From positions 3,782,001 to 3,846,000 of the forward strand of contig NZ_QPER01000001.1 in assembly GCF_009455635.1 (NCBI RefSeq): a DNA stretch of 64,000 bases. Direction: 5' to 3'. The stretch's first letter is position 1, and each line of letters starts with the position of its first letter. The position numbers were made by a program, and so were the translations under genes. The DNA is from Paraburkholderia agricolaris (GTDB taxonomy: Bacteria; Pseudomonadota; Gammaproteobacteria; Burkholderiales; Burkholderiaceae). Shown one piece after another: positions 8,310-17,905 of the stretch. The notes below the pieces were generated by a model. The model saw only the letters and a list, made by a program, of their open reading frames with translations, was not told the DNA's origin and ran no database searches.

Positions 8310-10409
8310 ATGAAAAAAAGATTTAACAGAACGCGGCCGGATCTGCGGCAGACGCAACTCGACCGCGCTACAACATCAAGGGCAAAAAATTTCAGAGCGG
8401 CATTGCTGGGTGCAACGTACCTGTCGTTATCACTCGCGCTAGCGGCATGCGGTGGACGCAACGATGTCGATTCCGCCGATCAGTCCATTCCCTCCGCGAC
8501 AAACAGCGCGGCTACAATTGCCGATGATTCGCGCCTGCCTTCGCGAACCGCCATGATCAACACAAGCGGCATGGAAGCCGGTGCGTCGAATGACCGCTTC
8601 ATCGTCAAATATCGCAACGGCACTTCTGAGCGCACGTCGCCGGAGACGGTCCAGCCGCTACTCAACGTGCACGGCAAGCGCTTTGGGATGAAGGCGCGGC
8701 ATCTGCGGCGCCTCGGCGTCGGTGCGGACCTTATCGCGTCGGATCGCAAATTGACCGCTGTCGAAGCCACTGCATTCATGCGCGACATTGCGTCGAATCC
8801 CGACGTGGAATATGTCGAAGCCGACGTGTCGATGCACACGACTATGACACCGAATGACCCTGACTATGCGCCCCGGCAATGGGCCCTTCAGCAGCGTGGA
8901 AGCATGAGCAATTGGGCCGCGGGTATTCGACCTGAGCAGGCATGGGACATCAGCAACGGCTCGGGCGTGGTGATTGCCATGCTCGATAACGGCGTGACAC
9001 CGCACAGCGATCTCGATACCAACATCCTGCCCGGTTACGACTTTACGGCAAGCAATCGCGGCGGGAACGGTTCGAATCCCGGTCTCGCGGAAGGGACGTG
9101 CGGCGTCACATGGCATGGCACCCACGTAGCCGGCATCCTCGCCGCGTTGACCAACAACGGCAAGGGTATGGCCGGCACGGCATGGGGTGCGAAGGTCGTA
9201 CCGGTTCGGGTCCTGAACGGCTGCGGGAGCGGTTTGATGTCGGATGTGGCTGACGGCATCACGTGGGCGGCTGGAGGGGCCGTTTCCGGCGTCCCGGCGA
9301 ATCCGTTTCCTGCCAGGGTCCTCAATCTCAGTCTCGGCGGCAATGGGAATTGCAGCATCACTTATCAGCAGGCAATCGATGACGCAACAGGCAGAGGCGC
9401 CTCGGTCGTGGTCGCGGCCGGCAACGACAATCTGAACGCGGGCTTCTATCAACCCGGCAACTGTCAGGGTGTCATCGTCGCATCGAGCCTTATGCCGGAC
9501 GGCAGACGCGGCAACTTCGCGAACTACGGACCGGTTGTTGACATTGCCGCGCCCGGTGAGAACATCTGGTCCACCTGGAACAGCGGCGAGCGCACACCGG
9601 CTGCTGAGTCGAATGCCTACCTGAGCGGAACGTCGATGGCGGCTCCGTTTGTTTCAGGCGTTATCGCGCTTGCCCAGGCGGTCGCGCCAAAGCCGCTGAC
9701 AGCGCCCGAGGTTCGCAGCCTGCTCATGCAGAACGCCCGAGCCTTCGTTGCTGGTTCCCCGGACATGCCACTGGGCGCCGGCATGCTCGACGCCACAGCA
9801 ACGGTCGAAGCGGCCCGATCCGGCAAGATCCCAACAGCGGCAGATTTCCGTTGCGTGCAGAAAAAAGGCAACGTCATGCAACTGGATTGCCAGGATCTTT
9901 CCAGTAGCCGGAGCGGCACCATCGTGTCCCGCACCTGGAACTTCGGCGCCGGTGCTGACTGGACAGTGACGGATGCCCGTCACTGGGACAATCTGAATAT
10001 CGAATACGCGGGCAACTACAACGTATCGTTAAAGGTCACCGACAGCAGCGGTGCAACAAGTAGTGTCGTGCGCAGGCTAGCGGTTTATGAGCCGCCCGTG
10101 CTGACGCTGAGGCCCGATCAGACCGCCAGGTTCTCGGCCAACCGATACGAAGTGTCGTTTTATTCGATCGTGGTTCCATCCGGCGTGAAGGGTCTGACCG
10201 TGGCGCTGTCAGGGGGAACAGGCACGGCCTCTCTGAAGGTGCGGCGAGACACGCCATCCCTGCTCAATCCGATCTGCGAAGGCTATATCGTCAGCGGACG
10301 CAACCAGAATTGCGCGATCAACAACCCGCAACCCGGAACGTACTACATCGCGCTGAACGCTTCCACACCGGTACAGGATGTCTCGGTGACGCCCACCTTC
10401 ACCAATTGA
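8310..10409 (+). CDS. Secreted S8 (subtilisin-like) serine protease, lipoprotein
   Basis: A 699-aa exported serine protease. The start is the ATG before KKRFNRTRP, with AAGGA upstream. The signal segment ends in the lipobox LAAC, making Cys47 the likely lipid anchor. Residues about 90-175 resemble an inhibitor I9-type propeptide. The catalytic triad is Asp226 (AMLDNGV), His269 (WHGTHVAG) and Ser442 (LSGTSMAAPFVSG). Residues about 535-620 look like a PKD domain (WNFGAG, YNVSLKVTDSSG) and the last 80 resemble a pre-peptidase C-terminal domain. Its substrate is unknown. It has no evident link with urease, although it lies within that locus. Confidence 0.9.
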   Translation: MKKRFNRTRPDLRQTQLDRATTSRAKNFRAALLGATYLSLSLALAACGGRNDVDSADQSIPSATNSAATIADDSRLPSRTAMINTSGMEAGASNDRFIVKYRNGTSERTSPETVQPLLNVHGKRFGMKARHLRRLGVGADLIASDRKLTAVEATAFMRDIASNPDVEYVEADVSMHTTMTPNDPDYAPRQWALQQRGSMSNWAAGIRPEQAWDISNGSGVVIAMLDNGVTPHSDLDTNILPGYDFTASNRGGNGSNPGLAEGTCGVTWHGTHVAGILAALTNNGKGMAGTAWGAKVVPVRVLNGCGSGLMSDVADGITWAAGGAVSGVPANPFPARVLNLSLGGNGNCSITYQQAIDDATGRGASVVVAAGNDNLNAGFYQPGNCQGVIVASSLMPDGRRGNFANYGPVVDIAAPGENIWSTWNSGERTPAAESNAYLSGTSMAAPFVSGVIALAQAVAPKPLTAPEVRSLLMQNARAFVAGSPDMPLGAGMLDATATVEAARSGKIPTAADFRCVQKKGNVMQLDCQDLSSSRSGTIVSRTWNFGAGADWTVTDARHWDNLNIEYAGNYNVSLKVTDSSGATSSVVRRLAVYEPPVLTLRPDQTARFSANRYEVSFYSIVVPSGVKGLTVALSGGTGTASLKVRRDTPSLLNPICEGYIVSGRNQNCAINNPQPGTYYIALNASTPVQDVSVTPTFTN

Positions 10410-10430
10410 TCAAAGGGACGTAAGACCGAT

Positions 10431-10460
10431 GCCCTTGCACGAACACAGGTGCAAGGGCAC
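10431..10460 (+). terminator. Hairpin between protease and TPR gene
   Basis: Perfect 11-bp inverted repeat TGCCCTTGCAC / GTGCAAGGGCA with an eight-base loop, 21 bases after the protease stop. No T-run follows. Its position also argues against any start of the next gene upstream of 10495. Confidence 0.45.
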
Positions 10461-10494
10461 TGCATTCGCCCCCTGTTTGCCGCGAGCACTTCTT

Positions 10495-12324
10495 ATGAAC
10501 AACAGCATCCCGTCAGTCGACCGCCCGTCCGCGCTGGCGAGCATTGACGCATGCATGGCGCGCGCGGACGCTCAGTTCCGCGCACGCCGCCTGCCTGAAG
10601 CAATCTACGAATATGAACAGATCCTCAAACGGCAACCACGCCATTTGCAGGCGCTGCATCATGCCGGCATAGCCTCCTTCGAAAACGGACAGCTTGACGA
10701 GGCCGGCGAATTCTTCGACCGTGCATTGCATGTGGCTCCGCAGCGCGCCGACTTATGGGAGCAACGTGGCTTGCTTGTCGCCCTGACTGGCAACGCCATT
10801 GCGGCCGAAGCCTTCTTCCATCGCGCGCTGGCTTTCACGGATAGAAGCGCCACCATCTACGCGAATCTCGCGGACTGCCTGCGTTCGTCTCAACGTCTCG
10901 ACGAAGCAATGACGTACTACGCGAAGTCGCTGGAGATCGAACCCGGCTCCCATCACGCCTTGCGCTCGCTCGCGGCAATCAGCCAACAGTCAGGACATTG
11001 CGACAAGGCCGCAAATTACTGGTTACGCGCGTGGGCCATCGATCCAACCCGCGCGGCAGACGGCGCCAAGCTTATACAAGCGTTAGGCAAGGCGGGGCGC
11101 GCCGATCTCATCGGCACCGTTGTCTCGCAGATGCGCGAGTACTTTGCTGGCAACGCCGCCGCGCTCAAGGAACTCTCATTCGCGCTGAATTGCGTTGATC
11201 GACCTGAAGATGCACTCGCTGTGGCAAAACAAGGTCTTCGCCTGGATCCGGCGAATGCATGGCTCCATCACAATGCAACTTTCGCGCTCAGCATCCTCGG
11301 TGATTTTCAGCAGATGCGAACTCACTCGATCGAAGCGGCGCGGCTCATGCCCGACAACGCGGCCATGCAATACAACCTGGCCACCACGCTGCTGCGTTTC
11401 GGCGATTTCGAAGAGGGATGGAAACGATACAAGTGGCTGGACAAGCTCGCAGAAAACGAGGCCGCAGCAGTCCCGGGCGTCCCCCAGTGGAAAGGCGAAA
11501 GTGTCGCTGGATGCGACTTCCTGCTGGTTGGCGAGCAAGGTCTGGGAGACGAACTGCAGTTTCTGCGATGTGCGGATTGGCTCCATCGACAAGGCGCAAA
11601 CGTCGACGTCTGGATTCACGGCCCACTTGCGGAAGTTGCAGCTTGCGCCACGGGTGTGCGCGATGTCTACGTGACGAGGCCATCCGCACACTACCACTAC
11701 TGGTGCCGCATGCTGCGGATGCCGGAGTATATGCATCTGAGCATGTCGATGCTCCCCGTCGCGATGCCTTATCTCAGCGGCACGAAACTGAAGCGACAAC
11801 AATGGCAAACCCGCATCGATGCGATTTCGCCAAAGCGGCACCCAGCGCAACTGCGTATCGGCGTGGTGTGGGCCGGCAGTCCCACCCATTGCCTCGATCG
11901 TTACCGGTCCATTTCACTGGACTTGCTGAAGCCGCTTTTTTCCATCCCGGACGTGATCTGGCATTCGCTGCAAAAGGGTGCGCTTGAACGGCAGAGCGAA
12001 TCCTTGGCCCTCGAATTTGACTTGCGGACGCTCGGACCGCAAATCAACGACTTCACTGACACGCTCGCGATACTCGAAACGCTCGACTTGCTGATTACGG
12101 TGGACACATCCGTGGCGCATCTCGCCGGAGCGGCAGGCTTGCCTGTATGGATGCTCATCCCCACATGCGCGGACTGGCGGTGGCTAATAGACCGGACCGA
12201 CAGCCCCTGGTATCCGTCAATGCGATTGTTTCGCCAGAGCACGCCGGACGATTGGATCAGTGTGATCGAGACCGTGCGGCAGGAATTGCGACGCCATTCG
12301 CGCACGCGCGATATCGACATCTGA
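10495..12324 (+). CDS. TPR-repeat protein with glycosyltransferase-9-like C-terminal domain
   Basis: A 609-aa cytoplasmic protein. The first 340 or so residues are tetratricopeptide repeats (for example AIYEYEQILKRQPRHLQALH and EAMTYYAKSLEIEPGSHHAL). The last 180 resemble the nucleotide-sugar half of heptosyltransferase-like GT9 proteins: RIGVVWAGSPTHCLDRYRSI, then DTLAILETLDLLITVDTS and VAHLAGAAGLPVW. A role in glycosylating a protein or surface polymer is possible but unproven. The start at 10495 lies past the hairpin at 10431-10460; an upstream in-frame start would run through it. Probably expressed with, or shortly after, the protease gene. Confidence 0.85.
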   Translation: MNNSIPSVDRPSALASIDACMARADAQFRARRLPEAIYEYEQILKRQPRHLQALHHAGIASFENGQLDEAGEFFDRALHVAPQRADLWEQRGLLVALTGNAIAAEAFFHRALAFTDRSATIYANLADCLRSSQRLDEAMTYYAKSLEIEPGSHHALRSLAAISQQSGHCDKAANYWLRAWAIDPTRAADGAKLIQALGKAGRADLIGTVVSQMREYFAGNAAALKELSFALNCVDRPEDALAVAKQGLRLDPANAWLHHNATFALSILGDFQQMRTHSIEAARLMPDNAAMQYNLATTLLRFGDFEEGWKRYKWLDKLAENEAAAVPGVPQWKGESVAGCDFLLVGEQGLGDELQFLRCADWLHRQGANVDVWIHGPLAEVAACATGVRDVYVTRPSAHYHYWCRMLRMPEYMHLSMSMLPVAMPYLSGTKLKRQQWQTRIDAISPKRHPAQLRIGVVWAGSPTHCLDRYRSISLDLLKPLFSIPDVIWHSLQKGALERQSESLALEFDLRTLGPQINDFTDTLAILETLDLLITVDTSVAHLAGAAGLPVWMLIPTCADWRWLIDRTDSPWYPSMRLFRQSTPDDWISVIETVRQELRRHSRTRDIDI

Positions 12325-12532
12325 TCCGGCGTGGCTTTCACGCTTAACCGCCGCAAAGCCATTCACGCACCAAATTGGGGATCGACAATGCCCCATCGGC
12401 GTGCCCGGACTCGATAATTGCCCCGCCCGCGCCTATCGCACCGGCATGGCACATACCTTGCGTCAAAGTCCCCCACGATGCTGCCGCACCCTGACGGCAG
12501 CCGACCGCTTTCGCCACCACCGCTCACCTGAC

Positions 12533-13336
12533 ATGACTCGACCGATTCTTCGTCCCGCGCGTCGCGCCTGGCTCGCCGCACTGCTGCTCTCGCCCGTCCT
12601 CGCCATCCATGCGCCCGTCGCTCACGCGGATACGCTCGACAGTATCGCCAAGGCAGGTGTGCTGAAAGTCGCTGTGCCGGAAGACTACCCGCCGTTCGGT
12701 TCGGTCGGCCCGGACATGAAGCCGCAAGGCTATGACATCGATACTGCCGCGATGCTGGCGAAGTCGATGAACGTGAAGCTCGAACTCGTGCCGGTCAACA
12801 GCGCGAACCGTATTCCGTATCTGCAAACGGGTAAGGTCGATCTCGTGATTTCGTCGCTCGGTAAAACGCCTGAGCGCGACAAGGTCATCGATTTTTCGAC
12901 CGCCTATGCGCCTTACTACCAGGGCGTGTTCGGTCCCGCCGACATCAAGGTCACCGGCCCCGCCGACCTCACCGGCAAGACGGTCGGCGCCACGCGCGGC
13001 GCGCTCGAGGAAATCGGTCTCACGCAAATGGCGCCGAATGCGACCATCAAGCGCTTCGAAGACAACAACGCGACCATCGCCGCCTTCCTCTCGGGGCAGG
13101 TGCAATTGATCGCCGCCGGCAATATCGTCGCCGCGGCGATTCTCGCGAAAAATCCGCCGCGGCGCCCGGAACCGAAGTTCGTCATCAAGAATTCGCCGTG
13201 CTTTGTCGGCATGAACAAGAACGAGCCGCGCCTGCAACAGAAGGTCAATGCGGCAATCGCGCAAGCGAAGCAGGACGGCACGCTCAATGCAATGTCGAAG
13301 AAGTGGTTCAGCGCGCCGCTGCCGGCCGATCTGTAA
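12533..13336 (+). CDS. ABC transporter periplasmic binding protein, amino-acid type (family 3)
   Basis: A 267-aa periplasmic solute-binding protein. A Sec signal peptide covers about residues 1-33 (cleavage near AHADT). The family 3 body follows: GVLKVAVPEDYPPFG, YDIDTAAMLAKSMNVKLELV, RIPYLQTGKVDLVISSLGKT and ERDKVIDFSTAYAPYYQG. It would bind an amino acid or similar polar compound. No permease or ATPase gene lies beside it, so it is an orphan here and must use components encoded elsewhere. It lies 163 bases upstream of ureA, and sharing a transcript with the urease genes is possible. Confidence 0.88.
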   Translation: MTRPILRPARRAWLAALLLSPVLAIHAPVAHADTLDSIAKAGVLKVAVPEDYPPFGSVGPDMKPQGYDIDTAAMLAKSMNVKLELVPVNSANRIPYLQTGKVDLVISSLGKTPERDKVIDFSTAYAPYYQGVFGPADIKVTGPADLTGKTVGATRGALEEIGLTQMAPNATIKRFEDNNATIAAFLSGQVQLIAAGNIVAAAILAKNPPRRPEPKFVIKNSPCFVGMNKNEPRLQQKVNAAIAQAKQDGTLNAMSKKWFSAPLPADL

Positions 13337-13499
13337 GCGCGTCGTTAGCCAAAGTTGATACCGTAGCTGGCTTATCCGGCATTGCACTCGTCGTGGCTTC
13401 ATCCCGTGCACCGCATGCGATCGCAGCCATGGCGCGCAGCGCCTATCATTGTCGCAGCCGGCCCAGCTCGGGACCGGCGCAACCCACCGCACACACTCA

Positions 13500-13802
13500 A
13501 TGAAGCTGACACCTCGCGAGAAGGACAAGCTGCTGATCTTCACCGCCGCGCTGCTCGCCGAACGGCGCCGCGCCCGCGGCCTCAAACTGAATTACCCGGA
13601 AGCGATCGCGTTCATCACCGCCGCGCTGATGGAAGCGGCCCGTGACGGCAAAACGGTCGCCGAGGTCATGCACTACGGCACCACGCTGCTGACGCGCGCC
13701 GACGTGATGGAAGGCGTGCCGGAAATGATCCCCGATATCCAGGTCGAAGCCACCTTCCCCGACGGCACCAAGCTCGTCACCGTTCACCATCCGATCCCGT
13801 AA
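13500..13802 (+). CDS. ureA: Urease gamma subunit
   Basis: Smallest structural subunit of the cytoplasmic nickel enzyme urease (urea to ammonia and carbamate); exactly 100 aa, the standard length. Begins [23 protein letters not shown] and ends VHHPIP, as in other bacterial UreA. It opens ureABCEFG. The start is the ATG at 13500; an upstream in-frame start would add residues unlike the family. No strong ribosome-binding site is visible. Confidence 0.98.
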   Translation: MKLTPREKDKLLIFTAALLAERRRARGLKLNYPEAIAFITAALMEAARDGKTVAEVMHYGTTLLTRADVMEGVPEMIPDIQVEATFPDGTKLVTVHHPIP

Positions 13803-13834
13803 CCCGTACCTCCGTACCCCGTAAAGGCAGCCTC

Positions 13835-14140
13835 ATGATTCCCGGCGAACTCCTCATCGACGACGGCGAACACGAACTCAACGCGGGCCGCGCGACCGTC
13901 ACGGTGGTCGTGTCGAATACCGGCGACCGGCCGGTGCAGATCGGCTCGCACTATCACTTCTACGAAGTGAACGAAGCGCTCTCCTTCGATCGCGAAACGG
14001 CACGCGGCTTCCGCCTGAACATCGCGGCAGGCACCGCCGTGCGCTTCGAGCCCGGCCAGGAACGCACCGTCGAACTGGTCGAACTGGCGGGCGAGCGCAT
14101 CGTCTACGGCTTCAACGGCAAGGTCATGGGCAAGCTCTGA
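13835..14140 (+). CDS. ureB: Urease beta subunit
   Basis: Structural subunit of urease, 101 aa, the usual length. Contains the family sequence [17 protein letters not shown] and [26 protein letters not shown]. An AAAGG lies upstream of the ATG. It is 32 bases after ureA and 52 bases before ureC, within one operon. Confidence 0.98.
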   Translation: MIPGELLIDDGEHELNAGRATVTVVVSNTGDRPVQIGSHYHFYEVNEALSFDRETARGFRLNIAAGTAVRFEPGQERTVELVELAGERIVYGFNGKVMGKL

Positions 14141-14192
14141 TGCCTCTTCAGGCACGTGCTCTGGCCACCTTGCTCATCTCCGGACCCACACC

Positions 14193-15899
14193 ATGACATT
14201 ACGCATTGGCCGCCGCGCATACGCGGAAATGTTCGGCCCCACGACCGGCGACCGCGTGCGCCTCGCCGATACCGAGTTGCTGATCGAAGTCGAACGCGAC
14301 TTCACGACCTACGGCGAGGAAGTGAAATTCGGCGGCGGCAAGGTGATTCGCGACGGCATGGGCCAGTCGCAACGCGTGCATGCCGACGTGGTCGACACGG
14401 TCGTGACGAATGCGGTGATTCTCGATCACTGGGGCATCGTCAAGGCCGACATCGGCATCAAGAACGGCCGCATCGCCGCAATCGGCAAAGCGGGCAACCC
14501 CGACATCCAGCCGAACGTGACGATCGCGATCGGCGCGTCCACCGAAGTGATCGCCGGCGAAGGTTTGATCGTGACAGCGGGCGGCATCGACACGCACATT
14601 CACTTCATCAGCCCGCAGCAGATCGAAGAAGCACTCGCGAGCGGCGTGACGACGATGCTCGGCGGCGGCACAGGCCCGGCAACGGGCACGAACGCGACAA
14701 CCTGCACGCCGGGACCGTGGCATCTCGAACGCATGCTGCAGGCGGCCGATGGCTATCCGATGAATCTCGGCTTTCTCGGCAAGGGCAATGTGAGCCAGCC
14801 GCAACCGGCGCTGGAGCAGATCGCCGCCGGCGCGATCGGTTTGAAACTGCACGAAGACTGGGGCACGACGCCTGCCGCGATCGACAATTGTCTCTCCGTT
14901 GCCGACGACACCGACACGCAGGTCGCGATCCACACCGATACGCTAAACGAAGCAGGTTTCGTGGAAGCGACCGTGGCCGCGTTCAAGGGCCGCACGATTC
15001 ACACGTATCACACGGAAGGCGCGGGCGGCGGCCACGCGCCGGACATCATCAAGGTCTGTGGCGAAGCGAACGTGCTGCCTTCGTCCACCAATCCGACGCG
15101 CCCGTATACGATCAACACGCTCGAAGAACATCTCGACATGCTGATGGTGTGCCACCACCTGGACCCGTCGATTGCGGAAGATATCGCGTTTGCCGAGTCG
15201 CGCATTCGTCGCGAGACCATTGCTGCCGAAGACATCCTGCATGACCTCGGCGCTTTGTCGATGCTGTCGTCGGATTCGCAGGCGATGGGCCGGGTTGGCG
15301 AAGTCATCATCCGTACATGGCAGACCGCGCACAAGATGAAAGTGCAACGCGGCGCGCTGCCTGAAGACAACGCGCGCCACGACAATTTTCGCGCAAAACG
15401 TTATGTCGCCAAGTACACGATCAACCCGGCCATCACGCACGGCATCTCGCACGAAGTCGGCTCGATCGAGCCGGGCAAGTGGGCCGATCTGGTGTTCTGG
15501 GAACCCGCGTTTTTCGGCATCAAGCCGTCGCTGATCCTGAAGGGCGGCATGATCGCAATGGCGCAGATGGGCGATCCGAACGCATCGATCCCGACGCCGC
15601 AACCGGTCCACTATCGCGAGATGTTCGCGACGCGTGGCGGTGCACTGGGTCGCACTTCCCTGACCTTCGTTTCGCAGATGGCGGCGGATGCGGGTGTCGG
15701 CGAACGCTATGGCCTGAACAAGCGTATCGTTGCAGTGAAGAACTGCCGCAACATCACGAAGGCCGACATGATTCACAACGCGTGGCGCCCGTCGATCAGC
15801 GTCGATCCGGAAACGTATCAGGTCATCGCCGACGGTCAGTTGCTGACTTGCGAGCCCGCCACGGTGCTGCCGATGGCACAACGTTACTTCCTGTTCTAA
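14193..15899 (+). CDS. ureC: Urease alpha (catalytic) subunit
   Basis: Catalytic subunit with the dinuclear nickel site, 568 aa. All metal ligands can be read: His135 and His137 (GGIDTHIHF), the lysine to be carbamylated Lys218 (GLKLHEDWG), His247 (AIHTDT), His273 (TYHTEG) and Asp361 (SSDSQAMG). The flap carries Cys320 and catalytic His321 (VCHHLD). The numbering is one higher than in the Klebsiella enzyme. Nothing is missing, so the enzyme should be active if nickel is loaded. It is followed by ureE after two bases. Confidence 0.99.
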   Translation: MTLRIGRRAYAEMFGPTTGDRVRLADTELLIEVERDFTTYGEEVKFGGGKVIRDGMGQSQRVHADVVDTVVTNAVILDHWGIVKADIGIKNGRIAAIGKAGNPDIQPNVTIAIGASTEVIAGEGLIVTAGGIDTHIHFISPQQIEEALASGVTTMLGGGTGPATGTNATTCTPGPWHLERMLQAADGYPMNLGFLGKGNVSQPQPALEQIAAGAIGLKLHEDWGTTPAAIDNCLSVADDTDTQVAIHTDTLNEAGFVEATVAAFKGRTIHTYHTEGAGGGHAPDIIKVCGEANVLPSSTNPTRPYTINTLEEHLDMLMVCHHLDPSIAEDIAFAESRIRRETIAAEDILHDLGALSMLSSDSQAMGRVGEVIIRTWQTAHKMKVQRGALPEDNARHDNFRAKRYVAKYTINPAITHGISHEVGSIEPGKWADLVFWEPAFFGIKPSLILKGGMIAMAQMGDPNASIPTPQPVHYREMFATRGGALGRTSLTFVSQMAADAGVGERYGLNKRIVAVKNCRNITKADMIHNAWRPSISVDPETYQVIADGQLLTCEPATVLPMAQRYFLF

Positions 15900-15901
15900 A
15901 C

Positions 15902-16552
15902 ATGCGCACTCTCGACAAACTGATCGCGCCGCATCTGAAACTGGCACCTGTGCTGGTGAAACGCGCGCCGACCTTGACGCTCGCCTTCGACGACCGTCGT
16001 AAGAGCCGTCTTGCGGCCACGCTCGATAACGGCGAAGAAGTCGCGCTGCTGCTGCCACGCGGTACCGTGTTGCGCGACGGCGATGTGCTGGTCGCCGACG
16101 ACGGCGGTTTGGTGCGGGTAGTCGCCGCGCCCGAAGCGGTGCTGGTCGTCCGCGCGAAAGATGTGTTGACGCTGACGCGTGCCGCGTATCACCTCGGCAA
16201 TCGTCATACGCCCGTTGAAGTCGGCGCGGATTATCTGAAGCTCGAATACGATCCGGTACTCGCCGATATGCTGAAGCGCATTGGCGCAAGCGTGGATCAG
16301 GTGTCGATGCCGTTCCAGCCGGAATCTGGCGCGTATGGCGGCGGTCACAAGCATGGTCACGACGAGACCTTCGCGGAAGACTATGCGCTCGCGCAGCAGG
16401 TGTTCGGCGAGCATCATGGGCATGAGCACTCGCACGATCATGCGCACGGCCACTCGCATGACCACGGCCACGACCACGACCATAGCAACGGCGATCACGT
16501 CCACGACGAATCGTGCGGCCACGGGCATCATCACCACCATGCGCATCGCTGA
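15902..16552 (+). CDS. ureE: Urease accessory protein UreE, nickel metallochaperone
   Basis: Nickel carrier that passes Ni2+ to UreG during urease maturation, 216 aa. The start at 15902 gives [13 protein letters not shown], normal for the family; an open frame extends upstream inside ureC but is not used. The final 70 residues are extremely His/Asp-rich ([20 protein letters not shown] and more), a long metal-binding tail. The last His codons include the ATG of ureF, so the genes overlap by 14 bases and are translationally coupled. Confidence 0.96.
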   Translation: MRTLDKLIAPHLKLAPVLVKRAPTLTLAFDDRRKSRLAATLDNGEEVALLLPRGTVLRDGDVLVADDGGLVRVVAAPEAVLVVRAKDVLTLTRAAYHLGNRHTPVEVGADYLKLEYDPVLADMLKRIGASVDQVSMPFQPESGAYGGGHKHGHDETFAEDYALAQQVFGEHHGHEHSHDHAHGHSHDHGHDHDHSNGDHVHDESCGHGHHHHHAHR

Positions 16553-17219
16553 ACTCACGGCGCTGTTGCATCTGGCGTCGCCGGCGCTACCGATCGGCGC
16601 GTTCAGCTACTCGCAAGGTCTTGAAGCCGCGATCGAAGCGCAACTCATCACCGACGCCGATTCCGCACGCGACTGGATCGCGAGCGGTTTGACCGACGTG
16701 CTCGCGCGTGGCGAACTACCGTTCCTCGCGCATCAGATGGAACGCTGGCGTGCGCACGACGCAGACGGCTTAAGGGAAGCGAACAGCGAATTCCTGGCGA
16801 GCCGCGAATCCGCGGAACTCAGGCGTGAGACGGAACAGATGGGTTGGTCGCTGCGGCAATTGTGCGTGTCGCTAGAATGGGGCGACGCCGAGCGGCGCGC
16901 AACGCTGACTTCGCTCAAGCCTCTGGCCCAGCCCACGGCTTTCGCCTTCGCCGCCTTCGCCCACGACGCAGCGCCGGACGCGGCGCTTGCCGCCTACGCC
17001 TTCAGCTGGGTGGAAAACCAGGCGGCCGCCGCATTGAAAGCGGTGCCGCTCGGCCAACTCGCGGGACAACGCATCATTGTCGCGTTGCGCGAGCCAATCG
17101 ACGCCGCCGTCACGCACGCATTGGCCACCTCGCCCGACAACATCAACACCTTCGCGCCGCAATTAGGCATTCTGTCGGCGCGTCACGAGTCGCAGTATTC
17201 GCGCCTGTTTCGCTCATAA
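16539..17219 (+). CDS. ureF: Urease accessory protein UreF
   Basis: All-helical GTPase-regulating accessory protein acting with UreD and UreG, 226 aa. The start is fixed by the family beginning [20 protein letters not shown], which also gives [12 protein letters not shown]. The end, [16 protein letters not shown], is typical. The gene starts within the His codons of ureE and is followed by ureG after 11 bases. Confidence 0.96.
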   Translation: MRIAELTALLHLASPALPIGAFSYSQGLEAAIEAQLITDADSARDWIASGLTDVLARGELPFLAHQMERWRAHDADGLREANSEFLASRESAELRRETEQMGWSLRQLCVSLEWGDAERRATLTSLKPLAQPTAFAFAAFAHDAAPDAALAAYAFSWVENQAAAALKAVPLGQLAGQRIIVALREPIDAAVTHALATSPDNINTFAPQLGILSARHESQYSRLFRS

Positions 17220-17230
17220 GAAGATCCATC

Positions 17231-17884
17231 ATGAACGCACCTCATCACGCCGCTCACTCATCCGTTCGCACGAAGAAACTGCCGCCCTTGCGCGTGGGCG
17301 TCGGCGGTCCCGTCGGCTCGGGCAAGACCACGCTGCTCGAAATGCTCTGCAAGGCGATGCGCGAGCAGTACGACCTCGTCGCGATCACCAACGACATCTA
17401 TACGAAAGAAGATCAGCGTCTATTGACCGTGGCGGGCGCATTGCCGGCGGAACGGATCATGGGCGTCGAAACGGGCGGCTGCCCGCATACGGCGATTCGT
17501 GAGGATGCATCGATCAATCTCGAAGCCGTCGACCGGATGCTGACGCGTTTTCCCGATGCGGACATCGTGTTCATCGAATCGGGCGGCGATAACCTGGCGG
17601 CCACGTTTAGCCCGGAATTGTCGGACCTGACGATCTACGTGATCGACGTGGCCGGCGGCGAGAAGATTCCGCGCAAAGGCGGCCCAGGCATCACGAAGTC
17701 GGACCTGCTGGTGATCAACAAGACCGATCTCGCCCCGATGGTTGGCGCGAATCTGGAAGTGATGGCGTCAGACGCGAAGAAAATGCGCGGCGAGCGCCCC
17801 TTCGTGATGTGCAATCTGAAGGCGCTCGACGGACTGGATGTGGTGGTGAAGTTTATCGAGAAGAAGGGGTTGTTGAAGGCTTAA
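17231..17884 (+). CDS. ureG: Urease accessory GTPase UreG
   Basis: SIMIBI-class GTPase that binds nickel and delivers it to urease, 217 aa. P-loop [15 protein letters not shown]; metal-binding CPH motif in [14 protein letters not shown]; guanine recognition in VINKTDLAP. About 20 extra amino-terminal residues include several histidines (NAPHHAAH). Last gene of the urease operon; it converges on waaA with a hairpin in between. Confidence 0.98.
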   Translation: MNAPHHAAHSSVRTKKLPPLRVGVGGPVGSGKTTLLEMLCKAMREQYDLVAITNDIYTKEDQRLLTVAGALPAERIMGVETGGCPHTAIREDASINLEAVDRMLTRFPDADIVFIESGGDNLAATFSPELSDLTIYVIDVAGGEKIPRKGGPGITKSDLLVINKTDLAPMVGANLEVMASDAKKMRGERPFVMCNLKALDGLDVVVKFIEKKGLLKA

Positions 17885-17902
17885 AAGGCGCATTCGCGCC
17901 CT
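17883..17902 (-). terminator. Terminator of the waaA transcript (probably shared)
   Basis: On the - strand GGGCGC-GAAT-GCGCC is followed by TTTT, a short rho-independent terminator after waaA. Read on + the same hairpin could also end the urease transcript, with a weaker tail. It overlaps the last bases of ureG. Confidence 0.6.
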
Positions 17903-17905
17903 TCG

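Noticed and set aside
12524..13585. 353-codon frame on - opposite the binding protein gene
   Set aside because: Antisense of a typical family 3 binding protein; no motif and no ribosome-binding site.
14943..16571. 542-codon frame on - opposite ureC/ureE
   Set aside because: Antisense of clearly functional urease genes; Arg-rich and without motif.
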